Positions 1 through 10,300 are shown, counted from the first letter of the stretch. The stretch is DNA of 12,623 nucleotides from Phoronis ovalis (GCA_028565635.1 JAOXYB010043559.1:1-12623); one strand, 5' to 3'. Notes: a model not told the origin generated them from the sequence alone. Numbers and translations are program-made.

Positions 1-138
1 ATCCATTGGATTATAGTTAAAATATATACGGTGTTTTTGAACAAGAATGATAGCTGTTGCTTGTGAAATTAACGAAACGCTGTGGGCGCATCACATGGCC
101 TCGTATCAGTTCGCGTACGAGAGGTCAAGTTCAAGTAG
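1..138. other. Left edge, CpG-richer non-coding patch
   Basis: About 60-200 is richer in G+C and CpG (GGGCGCATC, TTCGCGTACGAG) than the rest of the window. The small open frame at 57-257 overlaps the longer one and has no recognisable content. It may be the edge of another gene or a repeat. Confidence 0.3.
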
Positions 139-663
139 CCGCAGGTTCTGATCGGAGAAATCTCCAAGGGGGTTCAATTTTTGGCAAACATCTCGAAATC
201 TGTACGGATGTGGGGGGGGGGGGTAAATGGATCGGTTTTCCTAAGATATATGTGTGACACAAGTGGACAGAGAGAGAAATTGGCGTTCAGCGTGCCGGTT
301 TATTTAACAAATATATTTGAAATAGTTCATTTAACATTGCGTTGGATGGGACTTCCTACTGTTGTGTGCTACCTTAAGCATATAAATTATTTTCAGTTAC
401 ATGAGAAAAATGCTTTTGTATACATTATCTTAAATAGTATCTCGAACATCTTCAACTCTGATAAAGAGGTTCAATTGCCAGTTCTTTACTGTAGTGTGTT
501 AAAAGAAATAATATGGCTTGCAGTACAAACTGGAAATTTCAAAGATTTTACTTTTAACATTATCTACGATGTCTCCTGTATTAACATCAACAGTAACAGC
601 CATCTAGGAATATTGGCCTATTCCAAAGTTGAGGTTTATTACCTCAAAAAACATATTCAGTAA
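139..663 (+). other. Unexplained long open frame, no recognised product
   Basis: The frame is free of stops from 139 to the TAA at 661-663 (about 174 codons), long for such AT-rich DNA. The first ATG is at 208. It begins in a CpG-richer patch, crosses a run of 12 G (212-223) and then encodes a hydrophobic, Ile/Leu/Tyr-rich sequence with several Cys and no motif I know. A polyadenylation-like AATAAA is at 839-844. It could be the last exon of an upstream gene, a transposon fragment, or chance. I see no homology to UNC13. Confidence 0.2.
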
Positions 664-1085
664 TGGTATTGCTTTTTACTACAATGTAATCATTACAAAC
701 AAACTAGTTGTTTTGTCTTGTCCAGCAAATTGCTTTTGTGAGATGGGTTAGCAAAACACAAATGATATATTCATAAACAGGTTTATCATAAATTATTTCA
801 CTGCTATTTTATTTACAGACATTATACAGCAATTTATAAATAAACTATTTGCCATAACCCCGACATAAAACAATGATAGTACTGTCTTGTAAGAAGTTCC
901 TTGGGTGCAGTAACATTGTTATGTAGTTACACAATGTATGATCACCTACTCCATACTATCACACATTTTTTTCAAAATGATCATGAACCAATGGTAATTA
1001 CTACCATCTATCAGAATTAATTTTCCTATTGTAACAATGCGCCCAGAAGAAGTGCTAAATGTCACAAAAACACAATTCTCTCTCC
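664..1085. other. AT-rich stretch without a recognised gene
   Basis: Contains an AATAAA at 839-844 and short AT-rich tracts. I see no exon, RNA gene or clear repeat in it. Confidence 0.5.
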
Positions 1086-1196
1086 TCAAAAGGGGGGCTG
1101 GCTGGTGCGCGTGTTTTCCTGTCAATTCCGTTACTTCAAAAAGGGGGGTGCGTTAACATTACATTCATGGTCTTCCCATTTCAAAAGGGGGGGGGG
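1086..1196. repeat. Three spaced copies of a TCAAAA-G-run motif
   Basis: TCAAAAGGGGGG occurs at 1086-1097, TTCAAAAAGGGGGG at 1135-1148 and TCAAAA followed by ten G at 1181-1196, spaced 50 and 45 bases. The G runs are strand-biased (all on the plus strand). It directly precedes the 32-bp minisatellite at 1205-1432 and may be part of the same diverged array. Confidence 0.6.
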
Positions 1197-1204
1197 TTAA
1201 AAAA

Positions 1205-1432
1205 CCCTGACCCTGTGGTAAATAAAGGTCACCAAAATATATCCTGCCGTGAATGAAAAAATACATGCAAAACATACCCTGTTGTAAATAACTCTCCCGA
1301 AATAGATACCCTGTGTAAAATTCACTTATTCATTATATACCCTGTGGTAAATAAATATGGGAAAATTTATGGACCTTAATTTTTCATACCTGCCGCAAAT
1401 GCGTTTTTCAAGAAATACATCCTGTGGTAAAC
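1205..1432. repeat. Degenerate ~32-bp minisatellite, motif ACCCTGTGGTAAATAA
   Basis: The core CCTG-TGGTAAATAA and close variants begin near 1212, 1243, 1278, 1310, 1341, 1389 and 1421. The steps are 31, 35, 32, 31, 48 and 32 bases. The copies at 1212, 1341 and 1421 are near identical; 1243 and 1389 share CCTGCCG instead. The spacing sequence is AT-rich and poorly conserved. Confidence 0.7.
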
Positions 1433-2189
1433 AAATATTAAATTAAGTGTAAAACCGTTTGAATTATACTGCGTGTCCTCAAACAGTGAAATTGAGTATA
1501 AAACCGTGAAATACTGTTCCTCTTCCAAACAGAGTAATTGAGGATGAATTGGAATTATTTTATGATTTAATATTGTATATTTCGTTAATCTTTATGTTTA
1601 TTTTAATTTTTGTAGGGTAAATATATTTTATTATAATTAATAGATATACACTCAATCTTTTTGTCCATCTATCCGTCCGGTTAATCCGATCCGTGACAGC
1701 AATATTGCTCTCTTTATTTTTAGTTGAAATTTAAGTATGTTAAGGAAGTAACTTTGTTTACTGCACAAAATACATGCATTACTTACCTTGTTCTGTTTTC
1801 TGAAGTTCCAAATGCCTGAGCTATTAAGTAAATCCTCTACAAGAAATCATAATATGGACAATACAGTACAAAATCAGGTATATAAACATGTTTATTTTAC
1901 AAGTAAACCTAAGTTAACACGATGTAATTCAAGTGTGTTGCGTCAGAATGCTTTAATTTTTTAGGCAAGGGTAACACTGTAAACACAAAACATGCGGTTT
2001 TCCCATGTTCAATTATGGTGTAAACTAAACATCTTACATGTAAAAGAATATGATATGTTATCGGGCCACCTAATTGCCACATCTCAATGTGTTTTTTTTT
2101 GTTTTGTCTTGCTTATCTAGGTGTTCTCCTCCCCAGTCCAAGTAATCCTATAGTGAGTGAAGCTTTATTTAATTTCCATTGTTGATCCC
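1433..2189. other. AT-rich stretch without a recognised gene
   Basis: The start repeats a short motif loosely (AAACCGTTTGAATTATACTG, then TATAAAACCGTGAAATACTG, about 55 bases apart), perhaps an extension of the minisatellite. The rest shows no exon or RNA gene that I can support. Confidence 0.4.
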
Positions 2190-2459
2190 AGTCTGAATAA
2201 ATCCATCCATTAGTGTTCCGACTGCATATGTGAATTCCGTTTACAGGCACATTGGTATGCCTGTATATTAGGGGAAATTTAACACGAAAGGTAACATATA
2301 CCTGTATAGCCATAATCAAATGAAGCATTGATAGGTGATAACACCTGTACAGTTCATCCTGGACCAACATAGTCTGAATAAATCCATCCATTAGTGTTCC
2401 GTACCATCTCAACTAATATACAAGCATACCAATTTGCCTATAAACAGAATAGAGCATAT
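2190..2459. repeat. Composite repeat: 31-bp direct repeat plus inverted ~45-bp repeat
   Basis: A 31-base sequence starting AGTCTGAATAAATCC and ending TTAGTGTTCCG occurs identically at 2190-2220 and 2371-2401. Just after the first copy, 2224-2269 (GCATATG...GGTATGCCTGTATATT) is inverted as 2415-2459 (AATATACAAGCATACC...GCATAT) just after the second, with several mismatches. The perfect direct repeat is therefore younger than, or better kept than, the inverted one. The layout suggests nested or rearranged transposon ends. The 99-residue open frame on the minus strand (2113-2412) runs through both repeats and is not a gene. Confidence 0.75.
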
Positions 2460-2810
2460 TGTTACATTATCTCAAATACTTGGAGTTGTGCCTGTCTTTT
2501 TTAATAAAACTTATTTGATTACATCTTTCTGCATGTCTTTTAGGAGACTTGGTCATCTCCTTATTTGTTGTTTTGATTACAAATTTAACTCAAAATATTT
2601 CTCCATATTAATTTTTTTCATTTAGTGACGAAGCTTGGTTTGATAACTTTCTTTCCACATCGTTTTTAATGTCCAACACCAGTGATTTGCATCTATTAAA
2701 TGTCCGTTTTTGTCCAATTTTTAATTGCACTCAATTACTTATCAAAAATATTAATCACAAAGTAGATATATAAGAGCAGAACAGTTGCCTACTGTACGCG
2801 CAATGGTACG
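2460..2810. other. AT-rich stretch without a recognised gene
   Basis: A 63-codon open frame (2434-2625) is hydrophobic and low in information, with no known motif. I see nothing else in this stretch. Confidence 0.5.
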
Positions 2811-3086
2811 CCTGGATGAAAATTTTGATACTTACTGTTTGTTAAATTCATAATGGATAAGTATTCAAATTTTTACCATAAATTTAGAAAAGACAACCGT
2901 CCTCCAAAAAATCTTTGCGAGTCTACATAAAAGTGAAAACGAGCTCATTTCAAGTATATATTTCACAAAAATATTAAATGTTTAAAATTCTGGTCGGGAA
3001 TTGCTTTCTTGCCAAGGAGATCACAGGTAAACTACAAAATCCACCTGGTGAGAAAATCCGAAATTACTGTTAAACTTTCATCCAGG
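2811..3086. repeat. Possible inverted-repeat element, CCTGGATGAAA ends
   Basis: CCTGGATGAAA at 2811-2821 is the exact reverse complement of TTTCATCCAGG at 3076-3086. Immediately inside the left end, 2819-2834 and 2858-2873 form a 14/16 imperfect hairpin. No clear target duplication is visible, so this may be a decayed MITE or chance. Confidence 0.3.
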
Positions 3087-4188
3087 TTTTTTAACTTTTT
3101 TTGCTAGAAACTATGTATTTTGAAAATGTAAAGTGCACTGATTCAATATTAGGTCTCTTTGCCGTTTACACTTTGATACAGTAGCTGTTATGGAGGTTTT
3201 CTCCCGTTATCGCAAAAATTCGATTCTTTAACCAATATGAAATGAATAGACTGGTTAGTGTAATAATGGGTCGCAGAATGCTTTCAATATTATATTACAT
3301 TTTAAAACCTAAATATGCTTTTCTTGCAAAGCTTTATAAAACTTTTTTTCATGTAAAAGAATTTATTTTAAATGTGGCATAATAACATAATTGATTTTGT
3401 CATACACTCCAATAGCAGTAACACAAGTACTAATACTGAACCATTTAATAACAACTAACCTGATGTTCAGATGAATAGTTTATACATTCACAAATTAAAC
3501 CAAACACATTTTATCTCAAGCCTGCTCTCATTTTTTGTGCTGGCACGGCAAATGCTTTTTTGCTGTGCCTGTAAAACTGTTGATTGTGGAGCAAGAATTA
3601 TTCAATATAGATATATAAACTGTGTGCTTGGCTTCTTAAACCATTTGTTTAACCTGACAAAGCCGAGATTTAAGTTGAAAAGGTGTGGAACACTGACTGT
3701 TCAAACTATTCGGACTGTGAGAATGCCAACCAAAATAACATTCGACTGAACTGGATATCTGTGTAAGCGTCATGTGGTACAAATAATAATATTGAACTGG
3801 TTCTTAATATCTTAAAATGAGTTTGAGAAGAATGGCCAATCTTCTTTACTTGCTGCTTTATGAAGAAATTAGTTTCATCTCCATACGCAAGAGGACAGCT
3901 AGTATGCGATAGCCCTTTTATAATTCAATTTTTCATATTTGCTTTTTTATCCAACAAATATTCTAAGTGTTTTATATATTGTAGATTCGTTGTACTACAC
4001 TCCCGGAACTGCATTGACCATCAGTCAACAGCATATATATACTTGACCTAGTGATCAAGCTGATTATTAGGTCATTGCATAACTTACACTGTAAATCAAA
4101 ACCCAGATGAATAGCTAATTTGCATACTGTTATGTCTTTATGGTACCTGAGTCCAGTAAATAAGGTTGAGTTACTAGTTACACGTTGG
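3087..4188. other. AT-rich stretch upstream of exon 1, no recognised gene
   Basis: Open frames at 3471-3749 (92 codons), 3860-4051 and, on the minus strand, 3972-4274 have no recognisable domain and no sign of conserved splice borders. I looked for an earlier UNC13 exon (calmodulin-binding helix or C2A) and found none. The region could be upstream intron or promoter. Confidence 0.5.
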
Positions 4189-4244
4189 TGAAGGAAAGGA
4201 AAGGGAAAAAAAGAGTCTATAAAAATAGTCGTATGTAAAAGAAA
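4189..4244 (+). promoter_or_regulatory. Possible alternative promoter or leader before exon 1
   Basis: A purine-rich run (GAAGGAAAGGAAAGGG, then AAAAAAAGAG) is followed by TCTATAAAAATAG at 4215-4227, a TATA-like match. The ATG at 4245 lies about 27 bases after it, so a start site at the usual distance from the TATA would fall at or past the ATG and leave almost no leader; the next in-frame Met is at 4308. There is no pyrimidine tract, which weakens the case for a splice acceptor here. The promoter reading is a guess. Confidence 0.25.
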
Positions 4245-4358
4245 ATGCAGCGAAATTTCAGTATTGATGAGCATGATTCATTCTATACTAATATAGATCT
4301 AGACAGTATGCCGGAGATTACGCCGAGAAAGCTGTCCATTGCTCTCGTCAGTGATCTG
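4245..4358 (+). CDS. unc13: UNC13 exon 1 of the window: pre-C1 segment, possible short-isoform start
   Basis: Encodes 38 residues beginning M-Q-R-N-F-S and containing [14 protein letters not shown] and [12 protein letters not shown], which match the conserved family stretch (D-S-M-P, P-R-R-K-S-I-P-L-V-S-E-L) ahead of C1. The donor is CTG|GTGAGT at 4358/4359, phase 0. The left edge is uncertain. The ATG at 4245 has an in-frame TAA nine bases upstream (4236-4238), so either it is a start codon of a short isoform, as known for UNC13 genes with alternative promoters, or the exon is internal and starts after an AG at 4249-4250 or 4260-4261. The upstream sequence is purine-rich, not a pyrimidine tract, which favours a first exon. 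The family's Arg-Arg-Lys is Arg-Lys here. Confidence 0.8.
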
Positions 4359-7300
4359 GTGAGTGTTACATGTTCAAAAAATTTGCAAGAAATGAATTAT
4401 TCTCAGTGAAATGTTTCCTAAAAATTGATTCTGTCATACTGATGTAAAAACAAAAAGGCAAAAGTTAGCCAAAATGGTAACTAGGTCTAGTAATAAATGC
4501 GAATTTTTTTGCGTACATCATCCAGTTTTGCACGGATACAACCTGTCATTGGTCCGTCAAGAAATGTGCAAAGTTACCTTGTTCGCAATGAGATGTACAT
4601 AGTATACTTTTTTTGCGATTCTCTCAAATCTACTGTTGATCTAATAATGCATAAATAATCGAAATTTCGCAATAACTTTGGGAAAAACATAATTTCCTTC
4701 GACACCTGAATAAAAGTGAAAACGGCGACACCACCTAATGTTGAAAGTGGTATTTTGAATTTTCCGAATGCTAATTTTTTTATGAAAAATCTTTTAAAAA
4801 CTTGGACGTAAAATCAACATAGAAAACACTAAAGGAACACGGCGGTAATTTGCATATCAATTGAGAAGTACAACATCTGTGTAAAGAATCTTTTGTCTAG
4901 CTCTTATGTAAAATGAACTTTACTAAGGAACACTCCCAAAAAGTAGCGAGAAGCATTCCGCTTAAAAGTAAACTATCCGATTATACCAAACAAGTTATAA
5001 ATAATATTTTGAAACTTCATGAGGAGGAAAAAAATAGTCACAAACATATTTACACTTTGTAAACGTTATGGAAAGAAACTCCCATGTGGAATGTTTTGGC
5101 AATGTTTTACATGTCGCATAGAAAAACTGTGATAATCATCACACAGTGATTCTGCTTATTTCGTATGTTTTGGCACTGCCCTTGTGCATAAAGCTCTTCA
5201 AACTACCCTCCTTATGATTTTCGTCGACATCTGGCGAGATACTTAACTTGTTTTCTATGTTGATTTTGCGTCCAAGTTTTTAAAACACTTTTCATTAAAA
5301 AATGAGCATTTGAAAAATTCAAAATATTGCGTTCTACATTAGATGGTGTCGCCGTTTTCACTTTTAGGTGCCTTGAAGGAAATTATGTTTTTCCCAAAGT
5401 TATGGAGAAATTTCGATTATTCATACATTATGAGATCAACAGTAATTAATATATAATGCAAAGGTACATGGCATGTAGTTAAGCTTGAACCAAACGCAAC
5501 CAATGAAAAGGTTTTTTTTATTCTTTGGGATATTAAATTTGACCATTATCATTGGACTTCTGAATGCTTCTTTTGATGCCATTGCAGGTGATGAAGGTAC
5601 ACAATTGTTGTTCATTTCATAGTTGCATTTTTAGTGTTTGTTCATAGGATATGAATTTTTTACAATAACTAATTTTAGTAAATAATAGTTGATTGACGTG
5701 TGTTAATATAATTTTTTTTGAAATGTTTTTAAATAAACATGTTTATTTTAATTTAGTATATTTCACAGTATTAACATTGCTGTTATTTTTTTAATTTCTG
5801 ACTGACAGAAGTAAATTGTCAGTATTTCTTATATGGGTTGTTTTAAAGCTTTGTGCATTTTCAGTCTTAAAAATAATGAAATTCCAAGGATAAGCATTAC
5901 ATCAATTAGCAAGTTTTCTCATATACTTCACAAAAGGCATTTATTATTATTTGCATATACTAGTTCAACTTTCCTTAATAACCAAATTGTTTGTTAAAAT
6001 ATTTCCTAAGGAGGCCATGGACATGTGTATGATTCTGGAGGGTTTGTTTAACTCATGATTACCTCATAGACCTTCCCCCGTGCCAGTAGTATTCATGTTA
6101 TCACATTTGTCGTGTAGATTATTGCTGCCTCCAAAAGGAATTCACGCGCCCCACCAGCTATGGTTGCTAGACGGTCTCTTAATGACGAAGAACTGGTAAG
6201 CTAGTTCATCATTATAATTATAATGAATTATTACTAACTAGATAACTGTAGGAGGGAGGAGGGAATAACTTTTTGAATCTTGGAAAATTTATTTAAGTCT
6301 GATACTCCTTTTAATTAGTCAACAACACTATCAAAACAAATTATTAATGTAAATTAACAAATGTTTTGTGTCCAAGAATTTGACTATTTTTGAAGAACCA
6401 AATTTACACATTAGAATCTTGAATATTATTTGGCTTCATAAAACTATATTATATTATATTGATTCTGAAAATACTAACTCGGTCCTTTCTTCATTTTTCT
6501 AGAAAAATCATGTGTATAAGAAGGCACTTCAGGCAATAATCTATCCCATATCAAGCACCACTCCTCATAACTTTGATGTATGGACTTCAACCAAAATATC
6601 ACTTGAACCAAAATATTGTTTTGAATGTGCGGGTCGCTTGAGGGCAATTAAGAGAAATAGTGTTCGTTGTACAGAATGCAGAGTCAAGTGCCATGATAAT
6701 TGTAAAAACTTGCTCAATGCTGATTGCCTGCAACGTGAGTACTAGTTAAGTCTGAAGTTAGTATTCGTACCAGTTTTGTCAACAAAATTTTTTCGAGAAA
6801 TTTTGCATGGATACTGTCATTAATTTGCTTGATTTTCCTTTTTGTGCAATCGGCATTTATACCAGAATGCTGGACACAAGTACACAAGTTGTCGACTAAG
6901 AAATTCTTATCCCTTGTTTTTGTTGCAGATTTTATTTCAAAGGATTCATTTTTATAGATTTATCTATTTTTTATGCCCATCACTATGTAATAGTGAATGG
7001 GCATATAGTCGTAGGGTACGCGTCGGCGTATGCAAGATTGTCTTTGTCTCACTATAACGGCTTCAGCTTTCGTCAGATCATCTTCGTATTTGGTACAGGA
7101 TAAGTACAGGTCAAAGCACAGGTCGGATATAATTTCTACCTAGATTACTTCCAACATGGCCGATTGGCGGCCATGTTTGTACCCGAGAGTGCACCTCACG
7201 TTGAGCCCATTTCGGGAAAGACGAAGCGTTGACTTGCCCATTCGAAGGTGGATTTACGAAGGCCATGGGTTGGTGGGCGTATTGGACAAGGTGACATATC

Positions 7301-10300
7301 AAAATGACCTTGAGAAGTACATCAAATGTCAATACGAATCTTTGACATTTTTTGCTGCGCGTAACACTTTCATTCTTTGTCGCACAATAACTGCCTCAGT
7401 TTTTATCTGATCAACTTTGTGTTTGGTACAGGGTAAATACAGGTCAAAATGCAGACCGTCTGTAATTTCATGTGGATCACTTTCAAGATGGCCGACTGGC
7501 GGCCATGTTTTTTCCCAATAGTGCACGTTACGTTACGCCCATTTTGGGAAAGACGAAGCGATGACTGGACGATTCAAAGGTGGATTCATGTAGGTGATAG
7601 GTTGGTGCGCATATTAGGCCAGGCCACATTTCAAGATGATTTTAAGAAGTAGGTCAAATGCCGATGCGAATCTTCGACCGTTTTTGTTGTGTGTAACACT
7701 TTCTTTGTCGCACAATAACTGCTTCGGTTTTTATCTGCTCAGCTTTATATTTGGTACAGAGTAAATACAGCTCAAAATGCAGACCATCTGTAATATCGAC
7801 ATGGATCAATTTCAAGATGACCGACTGGTGGTCATGTTTGTTCCCGATAGTGCATGTTTCGTTGCGCCCGTTCCGGGAAAGACGAAGCGACGAATCGAGT
7901 ATTCGAAGGTGGATTCATGAAGGCTATAGGTTGATGGGCGTATTAGGCTAGGTGCTATTTCAAAGTGACCTTGAAAAGTAGGTCAAATTCCGATACGATT
8001 CTTCGACATTTGGACTTGTGCATAACATGTCTTTGTCTCGCGATGACTGATTCAGTTTTTATCATATCAACTTTATATTTGATAAGGCTAAATATTGGTC
8101 AAAGCGCAGATCGGCTGTAATTTTGACATGGATAACTTCCAAGATGGCTGACTGGTGGCCATTTTGTTCTCGAGATGCTGACTCGCAATAACAGCTTTGG
8201 TTTTTGTCGGATCATCTTCATATTCGGCACAGGGTAAGTACAGATCAAAGTACAGGTCAGACATAATTTTGACCCCAATTACTTCTAGCATGGCCGACTA
8301 GTGGCCATGTTTGTTACCGAGAGTGCACGTTACGTAGTGCCGAATTTGGGATAAACTAAGTGATGACTGGACGACTGAAAGGTGGATTCACGAATTTAAG
8401 GCCATAGGTTGGGGTGTATTAGGCCAGGTGACATAGATGGCTTTACAACTAAAGAAACTACATCATATGATGATGGGCATCTGTCTGCAGCCGCAGACCT
8501 CTTGTTAGAAAGAATACCGTTATCTTACAGTTTACTCATAAGTTACTGATCAATTGAGAATAAATTAAAAGTCAAACAACACTGAAATCAGTAACAACTG
8601 GTAATACTGTCAAATTTGAGAAAAAAATGTGAAATGTTCATTGTTTGTACAGTTGCTGCTGAGAATAGTTCAAAATGTGGTGCTGAAGATAAAACACAGA
8701 ATATTATCATGGCGATGAAAGACAGAATGAAAAGAAGAGAGCGAAATAAACCAGAAATCTTTGATTTAATAAGGTATATGATTCAATTCTGCTAGCCAAA
8801 AATGGGACCTGGTATAACTGTGGAAGAAATCTTGTGAATGTATGGCCTTTCCCTCTTTTGTATTTTGCACCCTAGATGTGCCAGCCAAATGGGTCACTTG
8901 TTCACCAAATACTTAAAAATGGGTCTATCTTTTAAGAAAAATATCAATAAACCGGTTTCATAAATGGGCCATTTTAGTGAAAACCCTGGAAATGGATCCC
9001 TTAGTGAAGGAAATAGAGGGGAGTGGTAAAAGCCTCCAAATCCAACTTATGAAATGCATGTCAGGGATTTCACTTTAGTTACCTCATAATGCATAGGATT
9101 CTTTTGAAACAGTAAATGTAGCTAACAAAAGGATTATTTGGGGAGGATTGTGCATTTAAAGGCTACTACTTAACATGATTTTGTGCTACTAGTAACTGTA
9201 TTATCAGGCTTAACTAACTATATATATTGTACCTACAACCCTTATCACTAGTGGAACAGTCATGATATGAATAAAATCTCAACTAATAAATACCGTAAAC
9301 CACAGCTATCGTTTTCTTAGCTGGGTAAGAGGCTATTTGATGTGTAATTCAACTAAACCATAGCTGCACCATTTCCACTAGTTCTGAAAAATAATTTTAA
9401 ATTGCTTTTGTTGATAAAGATATGCTTGGTCAATTTTTTGTTCTGATAAGACATTGAATCACATATTTTTGAATGTTTAATAAAGAGTTCTGTATTTACA
9501 CCATGTCAGGGATGTTTTTCGTGTTCATCGAAAAGTTCATCAAATGTACATGAAGAATCTACATTTTGCGGTACAAGAAAGTTATTCTAAATGGTTTGCC
9601 AAAATCTGGATTACAGGTTTATCCAATGTAATTTGTGGGATATTTGTCCTGATAATATGTTGAAAGTTTGCTAAACACTGGGTTTATCTGTGATGTGGAT
9701 ATCTTGTTGATATTGTTCAAAAAGCTTTTTTTTTATTAAAACAAGAGCAAATTTTGATTAACAGGGATACATTTGCACAGACACGTTTTCTATTCAGATC
9801 GTTACTTAATGTTATCAAGAAGCTGCTACAACTTTTTTATTACGACGCTAAAACCTGTAATGCTCTAGTTTTAAAAATGTCTATTATTAACCAAATTTGA
9901 AAATTAACAGTTTAGGATCATTGCGCTCCGGTGTTGAAATGTGTGTTGGCAGTATTCTAGTTGAAGTGACTGCAGACTCGAAAAACATGTTGTGTGAATA
10001 TATATCAGTTTTGTACGATAAAACTGTTGCTACAGCTAACTTATAAGCAGGTTTTTTGCAAATCACGACTCCTACATTTACTAGTGTCATCTACAGTGGG
10101 AAGTTTATGCTGAAGATTGTGAATTTTTCATCAAACTGTTCACTCATTTCTTAACGTATGATCACTGTAGATGTCACTAGTGTATAGTTTTGGAGTCGTA
10201 AATAATTGTTCTTCATTGCAACTACTGATCCAACAAACTGTTTTGTTTATTCTAGTAATACATTCCATGAGGATACAAACAGCCATAAGCAATACATGGA

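Larger units (their letters stand above)
4359..6117 (+). other. Intron 1 of the UNC13 gene
   Basis: GT at 4359 and AG at 6116-6117. It contains the 810-bp transposable element (4633-5442), a possible 9-nt microexon at 5588-5596 and a perfect 18-base palindrome, AAATAAACATGTTTATTT, at 5731-5748. The remainder, 5749-6117, shows nothing else. Confidence 0.85.
6735..8652 (+). other. Intron 3 of the UNC13 gene
   Basis: GTGAGT at 6735 to TTGTACAG ending 8652. The tandem-repeat element fills 6973-8506; only about 240 bases before and 145 after are unique. The open frame at 6842-7057 runs into the element and is not a gene. Confidence 0.85.

Noticed and set aside
1059-1256. 65-codon open frame
   Set aside because: It is made of the G-run repeat and the first minisatellite units.
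1205-1432. CRISPR-like spacing of a ~32-bp repeat
   Set aside because: Repeats are short, degenerate and in animal intron/intergenic DNA; there are no conserved full repeats or unique spacers.
2113-2412. 99-codon minus-strand open frame
   Set aside because: It spans the two direct repeats, which are read in different frames; no domain or start context supports a gene.
3471-3749. 92-codon open frame upstream of exon 1
   Set aside because: Hydrophobic, Cys-rich, without recognisable motif; length is within chance for this composition, and it does not match any UNC13 N-terminal part.
3860-4274. Overlapping open frames on both strands
   Set aside because: No motif; the minus-strand one overlaps exon 1 on the other strand.
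5731-5748. Perfect 18-base palindrome AAATAAACATGTTTATTT
   Set aside because: Low-complexity AT-rich sequence where such palindromes arise by chance; no partner feature.
7156-7951. Family of small proteins with a repeated M-A-D-W-R-P-C start in the tandem units
   Set aside because: The start is the hairpin sequence read in one frame; the unit length is not a constant multiple of three, frames end differently, and minus-strand frames are equally open.
9057-9130. Another exon 5 copy after CATGTCAGGGAT
   Set aside because: The 12-mer equals the exon 5a acceptor region, but the frame stops after eight codons and no later similarity is seen.
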